64,000 bases of DNA, from assembly GCF_004348535.1 (NCBI RefSeq), contig NZ_SMJX01000004.1, forward strand, positions 1-64,000. Reading direction: 5' to 3'. Origin of the DNA: Actinomadura sp. KC216 (lineage in GTDB: Bacteria > Actinomycetota > Actinomycetes > Streptosporangiales > Streptosporangiaceae). Of this stretch, positions 49,135 to 58,203 are shown one piece after another. The first letter of the stretch is position 1. Each line of letters opens with the position of its first letter. The notes beneath the pieces were generated by a model. The model worked only from the letters and a program-made list of their open reading frames with translations. It searched no databases and was not told the origin of the DNA. Both the position numbers and the translations under genes were made by a program.

Positions 49135-51341
49135 CGCTCTCCCCGGCTGGTGTCTCGCGGTTCAAATGGTGCTGGGTCTAGGAAGCGGTGCAGGACGTTG
49201 CCCGTCACCTTGGCGACGGGGTTGGCATATCCGTCGACGCCCAGTGCCGTGCACCAGGCGATCGAGCCGGTGCTGAACACCGCGCCGCCGTTCGGGTACT
49301 CGAAGAACGCCAGATCGGCGCGGACGCGCGGCTCGACGGTCCCGCCCAGCCGCGAGTTCGACTGGAACACGTCTTCGACCGCGAGCTGGTAGGCGTCGCT
49401 GAACCCGTCGGCCGTGGCCAGGACGACGGTGTGCGGCGGGGAGCCGAGAGCGGCGTCCACCCGGTCGACCTCCATCCCGGCGGCGCCACCGCTGACCAGC
49501 GCGTCCGCCTCGATGAGGCCGTCCACCCCGGAGAGCGCGAACGCGCCGCGCTCGTCGCCGGAGGCGCGTGGCGCGGGACGGTAGGGACGGCCCTTGCCGC
49601 GTCCGCCCTGCGCGGCGAACCCGACCCCGACGTGCCGCTGCGGCGCGCGGCCCCGGTGCCGCCACAGCCCGCCCGCCTCGCCGGTCGTGCTCAGATGGGT
49701 CTCGCCGGGCGGGACCTCCCAGCCCCTGGTCCCGGTGTGGCCGCGGCGGATCTCGATGATGTGCGGCTGCAGCGGCGACACCCCGGTCACCCAGTAGAAG
49801 CCGTTGCCGCCCAGGTACATCACCCGCCCGCCGCCCGCCAGGTACGCCTCGTGCGCGTCGAGCATCTGCGCCGTGTAGTACTCCGGGTGCGAGCCGGTGA
49901 CGACGACGTCGTACCCGGCCAGCGCGGCCACGCCCTCCGCGTGCAGATCGTCGTCGCAGACCACGTCGTAGCCGATGCCCTCGTGTTCGAGCCAGTCGAG
50001 CAGGCACAGGTCGGCGCTGAGGTTCCACAGCCCGAACGAACTGATGTAGTCCGGCGTCAGGGTGGTGAGCGGACGCAGCCGCGAGGCGTAGTAGCAGCCG
50101 CTGCCGTCGCGGTGGAAGTCGTACAGGCTGCACACCTTGTGGATGGCGGACCACTGGTGCTGCACGGTCGTGGCGTAGTCGAGACCGTCCGGGCCGAGCT
50201 TCTCCAGGTTCGTGTGCGAGTTGGCGTAGGCGAGGTAGGTGAAGGTGGGGAGCAGCACCGCCACCCGCGACGTCGTCGTGCCGCGCGGCGGCCGGACGAA
50301 GAACGGGACGCTCAGGCTCTCGTCCCCGGCCCGCAGGCGGAAGGCGTAGGCGCCGCTGCGCAGGTCGTCCGGCAGGCGCAGGGTGACCCGCGGTTCCCAG
50401 CCCGCGTCGGTGAGGTCGTCGTCGTGGACGTGGATCGCGTCGTACTCGTCCGGGGCGAGCCGGAAGTCGATCTCCCGGCCCGTCCAGTTGGCGCCGGGGA
50501 CGCCGCGGACCGGCGTGTTCACCGCCTCGGCGGTCAGCCCGTGCGGACCGGCGTCGGGCACCGTCACGCCCCCCGCGTCCTGGCCGGGGCGCCAGCGGGC
50601 CAGGACCGGCAGGCCGAGCCGCTCGGGGGCGGCGGTGGCGAGCGCGGCCCCGTCCGCCGTCCCGGCGAAGATCGTCGGACGGTCGATGCGGCCGTTGAAG
50701 CATGCGCCCGCGGCCGTCCCGTCCGCCGACCAGGCGCCGACCTGGAGGGGAATGCCGGTCGCGGCGGCGCCGATCCCGCCGGGCGCCGCCGCCGACGCCC
50801 GCCATGAACCGACCGGCCACTCCGGCACCGGGACCTGGACCAGGGTGACCTCCTGGGGGCCGAAGGAGGCGGCGACGAACGTCCAGCGGCCGGGCGGGAT
50901 CGCGGTGGCGGTGGCGGCGACCGGCTCGGCGCCGCCGCCCGCCCATGCCGCGAGCCGGTCGTCGCCGGTGAGGCCGAGCGCCCAGCCGCGGCGACCGGCG
51001 GCGTCGCGGCGGGCGATGACGGCGCGCGGCTCCCCACCGGCGGGCATCGTCGGCGTGATCCACGCCGTCACGGTGAAGGCGTCGATGTCGAGCGACGGAT
51101 GCGCGGGCGCGCGCAGGTACGAACCGGACCGCAGTGGCTGGACGCGTCCCGCCCGCGTCTCGGACGGTAGGCCGACGTGCTCCTCGCGCACCCCCGGGCC
51201 GCGCGGATCGTCCGCGCCGTGCACGAGCCGCACCAGCTCCACCTGGTAGTCGGACGTGGCGCTCACCATCAGCCGGACCTCGTCGCCCGCCGCGACGCTG
51301 AGCGGATCGACGTAACCGAGCAGCGTGGGCCCGTCCGTCAT
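49131..51341 (-). CDS. N,N-dimethylformamidase large-subunit homologue
   Basis: 736 residues: a LamG-like carbohydrate-binding-type domain (about 70-260, SLDIDAFTVTAWITPTMPAG) followed by the DMFase-beta catalytic region (about 330-736). In characterised DMFase a mononuclear iron is held by Tyr, His and Glu; here GSHPEYYTAQ gives H485 and E487, and a CYYAS segment is a plausible Tyr source. The enzyme hydrolyses small amides. The known enzyme needs a 15-kDa small subunit (DmfA1), which I do not find, so this homologue may act alone or on a different amide or formyl substrate. Overlaps the genes on both sides by 4 bases. Confidence 0.82.
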   Translation of the reverse strand: MTDGPTLLGYVDPLSVAAGDEVRLMVSATSDYQVELVRLVHGADDPRGPGVREEHVGLPSETRAGRVQPLRSGSYLRAPAHPSLDIDAFTVTAWITPTMPAGGEPRAVIARRDAAGRRGWALGLTGDDRLAAWAGGGAEPVAATATAIPPGRWTFVAASFGPQEVTLVQVPVPEWPVGSWRASAAAPGGIGAAATGIPLQVGAWSADGTAAGACFNGRIDRPTIFAGTADGAALATAAPERLGLPVLARWRPGQDAGGVTVPDAGPHGLTAEAVNTPVRGVPGANWTGREIDFRLAPDEYDAIHVHDDDLTDAGWEPRVTLRLPDDLRSGAYAFRLRAGDESLSVPFFVRPPRGTTTSRVAVLLPTFTYLAYANSHTNLEKLGPDGLDYATTVQHQWSAIHKVCSLYDFHRDGSGCYYASRLRPLTTLTPDYISSFGLWNLSADLCLLDWLEHEGIGYDVVCDDDLHAEGVAALAGYDVVVTGSHPEYYTAQMLDAHEAYLAGGGRVMYLGGNGFYWVTGVSPLQPHIIEIRRGHTGTRGWEVPPGETHLSTTGEAGGLWRHRGRAPQRHVGVGFAAQGGRGKGRPYRPAPRASGDERGAFALSGVDGLIEADALVSGGAAGMEVDRVDAALGSPPHTVVLATADGFSDAYQLAVEDVFQSNSRLGGTVEPRVRADLAFFEYPNGGAVFSTGSIAWCTALGVDGYANPVAKVTGNVLHRFLDPAPFEPRDTSRGER

Positions 51342-52309
51342 GAGGGATGGTTCGGCGCGGCGGCCGGCGCGGGCACCAGCTCGCCGAACGCCTCAAGCTG
51401 GTCCATCCGGTCGTACATCGGGTAGAGGACCAGCTCGTCCACTCCCGCGTCGAACAGCTCGCCGAGCCGCTCGGCGCAGTGCTCCGGCGGGCCGAACACG
51501 GCGACCCGGTCGGCCATCCCGGCGGCGTCGTAGACCGGGTTCCCGCCGAACGCGCGGTCGAACGCGGGGATCAGCTTCTGCCGCGCCTTCTCCTCGGTGT
51601 CCTCGACCGCGATGTAGAGGCTCCTGGAGATGGTGAACCCGGCCGGGTCGCGTCCCTGGTCGGCCAGCTCCCGCTTGACGAACTCGAGCTGCCGGAGGAA
51701 GTCGTCCATCGCGGCGGGCGCGGCGCCCGTCCAGCCGTCGGCGATGCGCACGGCGCGCCGCAGGGCGGGCTCGGCGCGCGCCCCGATCCAGATCGGCGGG
51801 CCGGGACGCTGCACCGGGTCCGGCTGCGCCCGGATGCCGGAGAACGAGTACAGCTCACCGTCGTAGCCGGCCTCGGTGCCGCTCCACAGCGCCCGCATCA
51901 CGCCGATGCCCTCGACCAGCCGCCGGACGGGCCGGTCGGTCGGGATCCCCAGCGCGGCGAGCGTCTCCCGGTGGTAGGCGTTGCCGACGCCGACCCCGAC
52001 GATGAGCCGCCCGCCGGACAGCTGGTCGATGGTGGCCAGCTCCCGCGCTTGGACGGCCGGGTTTCGGCGCCCCGAGTACAGCACGCCGATGCCGAGGCGG
52101 AGCCGCTCGGTGACCGCGGCCAGGTAGGACAGCACGTGCAGGCCGTCGAGCGAGAAGTTCGCGGTGCTGAGGGTGTCCTGCGTCCAGATCGCGTCGAACC
52201 CCAGCTCCTCCGCGCGCCGCGCGAACGGCACCAGCAGTTCCGGATCGTTCGGCGCCCCGACGGAGAGCCTGGGACCACCCTGCACGACCCTGTCAGTAAC
52301 GGACTCCAC
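51338..52309 (-). CDS. LLM-class flavin-dependent oxidoreductase (luciferase-like monooxygenase)
   Basis: 323 residues from GTG 52309, the likely start because the family begins here (LSVGAPNDPELLVPFARRAE). The TIM-barrel features are IWTQDTLSTANF, GIGVLYSGRRNPAVQARELA, QLSGGRLIVGVGVGNAYHRE and PGPPIWIGARAEPALRRA. These enzymes use reduced FMN or F420, and the type cannot be told. It may oxygenate or cleave a C-N or C-S bond to start degradation of the imported molecule. First gene of the operon; the promoter is TTGACA-18-CATACT on the minus strand. Confidence 0.87.
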   Translation of the reverse strand: MESVTDRVVQGGPRLSVGAPNDPELLVPFARRAEELGFDAIWTQDTLSTANFSLDGLHVLSYLAAVTERLRLGIGVLYSGRRNPAVQARELATIDQLSGGRLIVGVGVGNAYHRETLAALGIPTDRPVRRLVEGIGVMRALWSGTEAGYDGELYSFSGIRAQPDPVQRPGPPIWIGARAEPALRRAVRIADGWTGAAPAAMDDFLRQLEFVKRELADQGRDPAGFTISRSLYIAVEDTEEKARQKLIPAFDRAFGGNPVYDAAGMADRVAVFGPPEHCAERLGELFDAGVDELVLYPMYDRMDQLEAFGELVPAPAAAPNHPS

Positions 52310-52390
52310 GCCCCACCGCCCCGGCTCTTCGATTCGAGTTCCCGCGTTCCCCGTCGGACCGCTCCCGTCGGACGGTCCCGGAGCGCTCCG

Positions 52391-52502
52391 AGTATGCGAG
52401 CGTTCTGTTGTGGTTGTCAACAGTATCGTCGGCGTCGCCACCAAACACGATGCTCTTTCCATAACCCACCTGTTGACATCAACAACACCGTCGCCGCATT
52501 CT
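52391..52502. promoter_or_regulatory. Divergent promoters with two matching dyads (LLM operon / ABC importer)
   Basis: Minus strand: TTGACA (52420-52415), 18 bp, CATACT (52396-52391). Plus strand: TTGACA (52473-52478), 18 bp, CATTCT (52497-52502). The -35 boxes lie in related dyads: TGTTGTGGTTGTCAACA (52406-52422) and TGTTGACATCAACA (52471-52484, a perfect 6-bp inverted repeat with a 2-bp centre). The reverse complement of the first region matches the second at 16 of 18 bases. A single regulator could bind both and switch both operons; no regulator gene is adjacent. Confidence 0.72.
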
Positions 52503-52520
52503 GCCGGGGACGGCGAGGTG

Positions 52521-53504
52521 ATGACGTTGGCCGAACGTTCCCCCCATGCCCGCTGGCTGTGGCTCGTGCGGCGGCTGCTGCTCGGCGCGGCGGTCGTGCT
52601 CCTGGTGTCGATCCTGGTGTTCTTCGCGACGCAGGTGCTGCCCGGCGACGCGGCCCGCGCGGCGCTCGGCCGCGAGGCGACACCCGACCGGGTCGCCGCG
52701 CTCCGCGCCGAACTCGGGCTCGACAAGCCGGTGGTGCAGCAGTACTTCTCCTGGCTGGGCGGCATCCTCAGCGGTGATCCCGGCCAGTCGCTGGTCACCA
52801 AGGAGCAGGTCAGCACGCTGGTCGGCGACCGGGTACTGAACTCCGCCGTGCTGGTGGTGATCTCGGCGGCGATCGTGGTGCCGCTGTCGGTGCTGGTCGG
52901 CGCGCTGACCGGACGCTGGCGCGACCGCCTCGCCGACCGCGCGATGCTCGTGGTCACCCTCGGGCTCACCGCGCTGCCCGAGTTCATCATCGCGCTGCTG
53001 CTGGTGATCCTGTTCGCGACGTCGGTGTTCCACCTGCTGCCGGGCACGGTGCTGCTCGCGCCGGGAGAGAGCCCGTTCGGCAACATCGAGCAGCTCGTGC
53101 TCCCGGTGGTCGCTCTGGTGCTGGGCGTGCTGCCGTATCTGGCCCGGCTCGTCCGCGGCTCGGTGATCGACGCGTACGAGTCGGAGTACGTGCGGACCGC
53201 GCGGCTCAAGGGCGTCCCGGAACGCGTCGTGCTGCGGCGCCACGTCCTGCCGAACGCGCTCGTCCCGGCGATCCAGGGAACCGCCCTCGCGCTCGCCTAC
53301 CTGACCGGCGGGATCCTCGTCATCGAGCAGGTGTTCAACTATCCGGGCCTCGGCAGCGCCCTGGTGGACGCGGTGAACAACCGCGACGTCCCGGTGATCC
53401 AGCTGATCTGCCTGCTGTTCGCCGCCTGCTACGTGCTCTTCAACCTCCTCGGAGACGTCCTGACCGTGTACGTCACACCCCGGCTGCGGACGGCGGGCGC
53501 ATGA
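52521..53504 (+). CDS. ABC importer permease, DppB type (second system)
   Basis: 327 residues. Six membrane segments, starting LLLGAAVVLLVSILVFFATQ, then the periplasmic loop with LGLDKPVVQQYFSWLGGIL and the EAA loop YVRTARLKGVPERVVLRRHVL. ATG 52521 is preferred; a GTG one codon earlier is possible. The predicted transcript would have a very short leader, since the -10 box ends 18 bp before the start. First gene of the second importer; its stop overlaps the DppC-type start by 4 bases. Confidence 0.88.
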   Translation: MTLAERSPHARWLWLVRRLLLGAAVVLLVSILVFFATQVLPGDAARAALGREATPDRVAALRAELGLDKPVVQQYFSWLGGILSGDPGQSLVTKEQVSTLVGDRVLNSAVLVVISAAIVVPLSVLVGALTGRWRDRLADRAMLVVTLGLTALPEFIIALLLVILFATSVFHLLPGTVLLAPGESPFGNIEQLVLPVVALVLGVLPYLARLVRGSVIDAYESEYVRTARLKGVPERVVLRRHVLPNALVPAIQGTALALAYLTGGILVIEQVFNYPGLGSALVDAVNNRDVPVIQLICLLFAACYVLFNLLGDVLTVYVTPRLRTAGA

Positions 53505-54403
53505 ACACCGCACTGCTGCGCCGCTGCCTGCGCGAACCCCGCATCCGCGTCGGGCTGGTCCTGACCGGGCTCGTGCTCCTGGTCACCTTCGCCGGCCCGT
53601 TCCTCGCGCCGCACGCGCACGACGACATCGTCGGCGCGCCCTACGCGGCCCCGTCGTCCACCGCGCTGCTCGGCACCGACTACCTCGGCGAGGACGTCCT
53701 GTCCCGGGTCCTCGCCGGTGGGCGGAGCATCGTCTGGATCGCGTTCGCCGGGACGCTCGCCGGAGTCGCCGCCGGCGCCGCGATCGGCATGACCGCCGCC
53801 TACAGCGGCGGCGTCCTGGACGAGATCCTCATGCGCGCGATGGACGTCCTCCGCGCGTTCCCGCCCCTCGTCCTCATCCTGCTCCTGGTGGCGATGGCGA
53901 GGGCCAGCACGGCGCTGTTGCCGCTGATCGTGGCCGTCGCGTGGGTGCCGCAGGTCGCGAGGGTGGCGTACGGCGCGTCGAGGGAGGTGGTGTCCAGCGA
54001 GTTCGTCGAGTCGGCGGAGACGCTCGGCGCGCCCCGCCTGCGGATCGTGCGCCGGGAGATCCTGCCGAACGTGATGACCCCGCTGATGGTCGAGTTCGGC
54101 CTCCGGCTCACCTGGTCGATCGGGATCGTCACCGCGATGAGCTTCCTCGGCGTCGGCCTGCAACCGCCCGCCGCCGACTGGGGCCTGATGATCAAGGAGA
54201 ACTACCAGGGCCTGGCGCTCCAGCCGTGGGGCGTGGTGCTGCCGGTGCTGTGCATCGCGGTGTTCACCTTCGGCACCAACCTGATCACCGAGGGCTTCTC
54301 CTGGACGGTGGCCCGCGTCTCGTCCCAGGACGTCTCGTCACCGGACGTCCCGACCCCGGAAGTCCCGACCCCGGAAGTCCCGGCACAGGAAGTGAAGTCA
54401 TGA
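53501..54403 (+). CDS. ABC importer permease, DppC type (second system)
   Basis: 300 residues. The signature LLGTDYLGEDVLSRVLAGGR matches DppC permeases, and the EAA loop is VESAETLGAPRLRIVRREIL. The C-terminus ends in a short cytosolic tail of repeated DVSSPDVPTPEVPTPEVP units (imperfect 15-bp tandem DNA repeats near 54325-54385), unusual for the family. Coupled to both neighbours by ATGA overlaps. Confidence 0.88.
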   Translation: MNTALLRRCLREPRIRVGLVLTGLVLLVTFAGPFLAPHAHDDIVGAPYAAPSSTALLGTDYLGEDVLSRVLAGGRSIVWIAFAGTLAGVAAGAAIGMTAAYSGGVLDEILMRAMDVLRAFPPLVLILLLVAMARASTALLPLIVAVAWVPQVARVAYGASREVVSSEFVESAETLGAPRLRIVRREILPNVMTPLMVEFGLRLTWSIGIVTAMSFLGVGLQPPAADWGLMIKENYQGLALQPWGVVLPVLCIAVFTFGTNLITEGFSWTVARVSSQDVSSPDVPTPEVPTPEVPAQEVKS

Positions 54404-56241
54404 CGGCGGCGGTGACGGTCAAGGGCCTGCGCATCGACCTGGCCGGACGCGGCGGCGTCGACGTCGTCGACTGCGTGGACTTCACGATCGCGGCGGGCGA
54501 GGTGCTCGGCCTGGTCGGCGAGTCCGGGTCGGGCAAGACCACGGTCGGGCTGGCGCTGCTCGGCGACGCCCGGCGCGGCGCGCGCATCGCCGGCGGCAGC
54601 ATGCTGATCGACGGCCAGGACGTCGCGAGCCTCGCCCCCGGCAAGCTCACCGCGCTGCGCGGCAGCACCGTCGCGTACGTGCCGCAGGACCCGTCGATGG
54701 CGCTGAACCCGGCGCTCCGGCTCCGCCGCCAGCTGACCGAGCTGTTCGAGTTCCACCGCCCGGACATGCCCGCCAAGGAGCGGGACGAGCGGATCAGGAC
54801 GACCCTGCGCGAGGTCGGGCTCGACTCCGACGACGCGTTCCTCGACCGCTTCCCCCACCAGCTCTCGGGCGGGCAGCAGCAGCGAGTCACCCTCGCGCTC
54901 GCCTTCCTGCTCCGTCCCCGCGTGATCGTGCTGGACGAGCCCACCACCGGCCTCGACGTCACGACCCAGGCGCGCGTCCTGCAGACGGTGCGCGAGCTGT
55001 GCGCCGAGCACCAGGTTGCGGCGCTGTACGTCACCCACGACATGGCGGTCGTCGCCGAGCTGGCCCACCGGATCATGGTCATGTACGCCGGACGGGTCGT
55101 CGAGGCCGGTTCGAGCGCGCAGATATTCGACCGTCCGGTGCACCCCTACACCCGCGCGCTGCTCGCCGCCGTGCCGGTGGTCTCGGAGCGGCGGGAACTC
55201 GCCGCGATCCCCGGCGACACCCCGCCGCCGGGACGGCGCCCGACCGGCTGCATGTTCCACCCCCGATGCGCGGAGGCGCTGCCGGAGTGCGCGACGACCG
55301 TCCCGGAACCGGTCGAGGTCGGCGGCGGGCACGACGTCCTCTGCATCCGCGCCGAGCACCTCGCGTCCGGCCCGTCCCGCGAGGCCCCTCGCCAGGCCGC
55401 CGCCCGCACCGGCGGCCAGGACGACGTGCTCCTGCGGGTGTCGCACCTGGACGCGTTCCACGGCCGCCGCCAGATCCTCCACGACGTGTCCCTGGAACTG
55501 GCCAGCGGGGAATGCCTCGCCCTCGTCGGCGAGTCCGGCTGCGGCAAGACGACCCTGGCGCGCAGCATCATCGGCCTGCACCGCCGGCACAGCGGCGGCA
55601 TCACGTTCCGGGACGCCGCGATGGCGACCCGGGCACGGGACCGTCCGCTCGAGCAGCGGCGCGCCGTGCAGTACATCTTCCAGAGCCCTTACAACTCGCT
55701 CAACCCGCGCCGCTCGATCGGCGAGACCCTCCGCGAGCCGCTGAAGGTCCTGTTCTCGATGCCGTCGGCGAAGGCCGCGACCACGGTCGCCGAGGCGCTG
55801 GAACGCGTCTCGCTGTCGCCGAGCGTGGCGTCGTCCTACCCCGGCGAGCTCTCCGGCGGGGAACGGCAGCGGGTCGCGATCGCGCGGGCCCTGGTGTGCC
55901 GCCCCGACGTGCTGATCTGCGACGAGATCACCTCCGCCCTCGACGTCTCCGTGCAGGCGTCCATCGTCCGGCTCCTGCGCACGCTGCAGGACGAGGAGGG
56001 CCTGGCGCTGCTGTTCGTGACGCACAACCTCGCGCTGGTCAGGACCATCGCGGACCGCGTCATCGCCATGCGCGCCGGACGGCTCGTCGAGACCGGACAG
56101 GTGGACGACGTGCTCGACCACCCCGATGACCCGTTCACCAAGCAGCTCATCGCGGCCACCCCCGAATTCGGGTCCCCCGAACTCGAGGCGGCGGCGGGCG
56201 GCGTCCCAGCGGAACAACGGTCGCAGGAGGACCGGACATGA
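54400..56241 (+). CDS. Fused DppD-DppF-type double ATPase (second system)
   Basis: 613 residues with two complete ABC domains. First: Walker A GESGSGKTT, LSGGQQQRVTLALAF, VIVLDEPTTGLD, YVTHDMA, then the oligopeptide C-terminal segment GCMFHPRCAEALPEC (about residues 5-325). Second: GESGCGKTTLA, LSGGERQRVAIARAL, VLICDEITSALD, FVTHNLA (about 345-590), lacking that C-terminal cysteine segment. One polypeptide thus supplies the heterodimeric motor, unlike the first importer with separate ATPase genes. Confidence 0.92.
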   Translation: MTAAVTVKGLRIDLAGRGGVDVVDCVDFTIAAGEVLGLVGESGSGKTTVGLALLGDARRGARIAGGSMLIDGQDVASLAPGKLTALRGSTVAYVPQDPSMALNPALRLRRQLTELFEFHRPDMPAKERDERIRTTLREVGLDSDDAFLDRFPHQLSGGQQQRVTLALAFLLRPRVIVLDEPTTGLDVTTQARVLQTVRELCAEHQVAALYVTHDMAVVAELAHRIMVMYAGRVVEAGSSAQIFDRPVHPYTRALLAAVPVVSERRELAAIPGDTPPPGRRPTGCMFHPRCAEALPECATTVPEPVEVGGGHDVLCIRAEHLASGPSREAPRQAAARTGGQDDVLLRVSHLDAFHGRRQILHDVSLELASGECLALVGESGCGKTTLARSIIGLHRRHSGGITFRDAAMATRARDRPLEQRRAVQYIFQSPYNSLNPRRSIGETLREPLKVLFSMPSAKAATTVAEALERVSLSPSVASSYPGELSGGERQRVAIARALVCRPDVLICDEITSALDVSVQASIVRLLRTLQDEEGLALLFVTHNLALVRTIADRVIAMRAGRLVETGQVDDVLDHPDDPFTKQLIAATPEFGSPELEAAAGGVPAEQRSQEDRT

Positions 56242-57866
56242 CCACGCAACCCCCATCAGGTCTCAGCAGACGCGGATTCCTGGGCACGGCGGCCGCGCTC
56301 GGGCTGACCACCGTCGGCGGCGCGGCGCTCGCGGCCTGCGGCGGCGAGCAGGAGAAGCAGGCCGCGGGCAAGCCCCGCCGCGGCGGCCGGCTCACCGTCG
56401 CGACCGGCGGCGCCAAGGGCTCCGACACGCTGGACCCGATGCTGCTCAACAGCGTCCCGGTCAGCTTCATGGCCCGCGTCCTCTACGACCAGCTCGCCGA
56501 CTACAGCAACGAGATGCAGTACCACCTGCAGATGGCCGAGCTGATCGAGCCCAACGCCAAGGGCGACGAGTGGACGATCCGCATCAAGCAGGGCATCGAG
56601 TTCCACAACGGCAAGACCCTCGACGCCGACGACGTGATCTTCACGTTCAAGCGCGCCATCACGCTGCCCGGGTCGGTGATCGTCGGGAAGTTCAAGCCGC
56701 TCGTCGACCTGAACGAGATCAAGAAGCTCGACGGCCGGACGCTGCGGCTGAAGCTGCTGCGGCCCGCCGCCACCTTCCAGAGCACCCTCGCCAGCCCGTT
56801 CAAGATCGTCCCCGTGGACTTCGACCCGCGCAACCCGGTCGGCACCGGCCCGTTCAAGTACAAGAGCTTCACCCCGAACCGGCAGTGGGTCTGCGAACGG
56901 TTCGCCAACTACTGGAACGCCACGGGCCCGTCCCAGCCGAGCGACGCCCCCGCGCCCGCCAACCTGGGCCCCAAGCCCTACCTGGACGAGCTGGTCGTCA
57001 ACGTGATCAACGACGACTCGGCCCGGCTCGACGCGCTGGTGACCGGCCAGGTCGACGCCATCAACCAGCTGCCGTACCCGCAGATCCCGACCATCGAGAA
57101 GAACCCCCGGCTCAAGCTGCTGGAGTCCAAGACCGGGGCGTGGACCGGCATCTACATGAACATGAAGGAGCCGCCGTTCAACGACGTACGGGTGCGGCAG
57201 GCGCTGCGGCTGGCGGTCGACCGGGAGCAGGCGCTCACCGCCACCCTGTCCGGGCACGGCGTGGTGGCCCACGACCTGCCCGAGCCGTTCACCTCCGCGT
57301 ATCCGAAGCAGCTCACCCGCAAGCGCGACGTCGCCAAGGCGAAGCAACTGCTCAAGGAGGCCGGGCAGGAGGGCGTCACGGTCGAACTGGTCACCGGCCC
57401 GGTCTCGACCGAGGCGGTGCCGATGTGCACCGTCCTGGCGCGGAACGCCGCCGAGATCGGCATGAACATCAAGGTCCGGCAGGTCGACACCGCGACGCTG
57501 TTCGGCCCCAATTTCCACAGCTGGAAGTTCTCTGTGGACAAATGGCCGACGCAGGGCAACTACCTGACCCTGATGGCGCTCACCGACCTCAGCGAGACCA
57601 ACTCCCTGACCCACCTGGGCGGCGACGACCTCAACCAGATCCGCTCGCTCTACGAGCAGGCACAGACCACCACCGACCAGGCCAAACAGAATCAGCTCAC
57701 CCAGCAGATCTACCAAATTCAGTTCGAGCGCGGCGGCTGGATCATCCCGTTCTTCGCCAACGTCGAGAACGCGCACACCGTGAAGAACGCGGGCTGGCCC
57801 AAGAACGACTTCTCCGGCCGAACCTTCGGCAACGCCCACTTCGAACAGGTCTACCTGACCGAGTAA
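56238..57866 (+). CDS. Family 5 solute-binding lipoprotein with Tat signal (second system)
   Basis: 542 residues. The twin-arginine motif SRRGFLG (residues 10-16) and lipobox LAAC (C34) indicate Tat export and lipidation. SBP_bac_5 features include LNSVPVSFMARVLYDQLADY, ELIEPNAKGDEWTIRIKQGI and VRVRQALRLAVDREQALTAT. Probably binds a small nitrogen-containing compound degraded by the divergent operon. It ends the importer operon, unlike the first system where the binding protein is first. A hairpin follows. Confidence 0.9.
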   Translation: MTTQPPSGLSRRGFLGTAAALGLTTVGGAALAACGGEQEKQAAGKPRRGGRLTVATGGAKGSDTLDPMLLNSVPVSFMARVLYDQLADYSNEMQYHLQMAELIEPNAKGDEWTIRIKQGIEFHNGKTLDADDVIFTFKRAITLPGSVIVGKFKPLVDLNEIKKLDGRTLRLKLLRPAATFQSTLASPFKIVPVDFDPRNPVGTGPFKYKSFTPNRQWVCERFANYWNATGPSQPSDAPAPANLGPKPYLDELVVNVINDDSARLDALVTGQVDAINQLPYPQIPTIEKNPRLKLLESKTGAWTGIYMNMKEPPFNDVRVRQALRLAVDREQALTATLSGHGVVAHDLPEPFTSAYPKQLTRKRDVAKAKQLLKEAGQEGVTVELVTGPVSTEAVPMCTVLARNAAEIGMNIKVRQVDTATLFGPNFHSWKFSVDKWPTQGNYLTLMALTDLSETNSLTHLGGDDLNQIRSLYEQAQTTTDQAKQNQLTQQIYQIQFERGGWIIPFFANVENAHTVKNAGWPKNDFSGRTFGNAHFEQVYLTE

Positions 57867-57874
57867 CGCAGCCC

Positions 57875-57916
57875 CGCGCCGTGCCCGTCCGCCCGTGAAC
57901 GGACGGGCACGGCGCG
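57875..57916. terminator. Hairpin terminator after the second importer operon
   Basis: CGCGCCGTGCCCGTCCG and CGGACGGGCACGGCGCG form a perfect 17-bp stem with an 8-base loop, 8 bp after the binding-protein stop and 2 bp before the stop of the convergent small membrane-protein gene, so it can serve both. Confidence 0.88.
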
Positions 57917-57917
57917 A

Positions 57918-58151
57918 TCAGCGCTGATGCCACAGCCCGTACAACGTCAGCGAAAGACAGGTGACCGTGATCCCGGCGCCGATGGGAAGCCAGATTTTGG
58001 GAGCGAGCCACACCAAGACGCCCGCCACGAACCCCACGAGGATGCAGACCGCTGCGGCGACCACATGCTGCGGCACGAACACCCCGGGCCCGCGTCCGTC
58101 AGGCAGGGGAGACGGCGACGGCTGGGGGACGTTGTTGGAGGGCTGAGGCAT
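57918..58151 (-). CDS. Small two-TM membrane protein of unknown function
   Basis: 77 residues. A Pro/Ser-rich cytosolic N-terminus of about 27 residues is followed by two membrane segments (VVAAAVCILVGFVAGVLVWL and LPIGAGITVTCLSLTLYGLW) and a two-residue tail after Trp-His. The DNA frame is open further upstream, but the upstream part has no membrane-protein character. Divergent from the HTH-repeat protein gene across the dyad-containing region, so they may be co-regulated. Function unknown. Confidence 0.6.
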   Translation of the reverse strand: MPQPSNNVPQPSPSPLPDGRGPGVFVPQHVVAAAVCILVGFVAGVLVWLAPKIWLPIGAGITVTCLSLTLYGLWHQR

Positions 58152-58203
58152 TTCCTGACGGTCCTTTCGCTGATCGTGCCCTCCAGCAAGCCAGACCCGC
58201 GCG

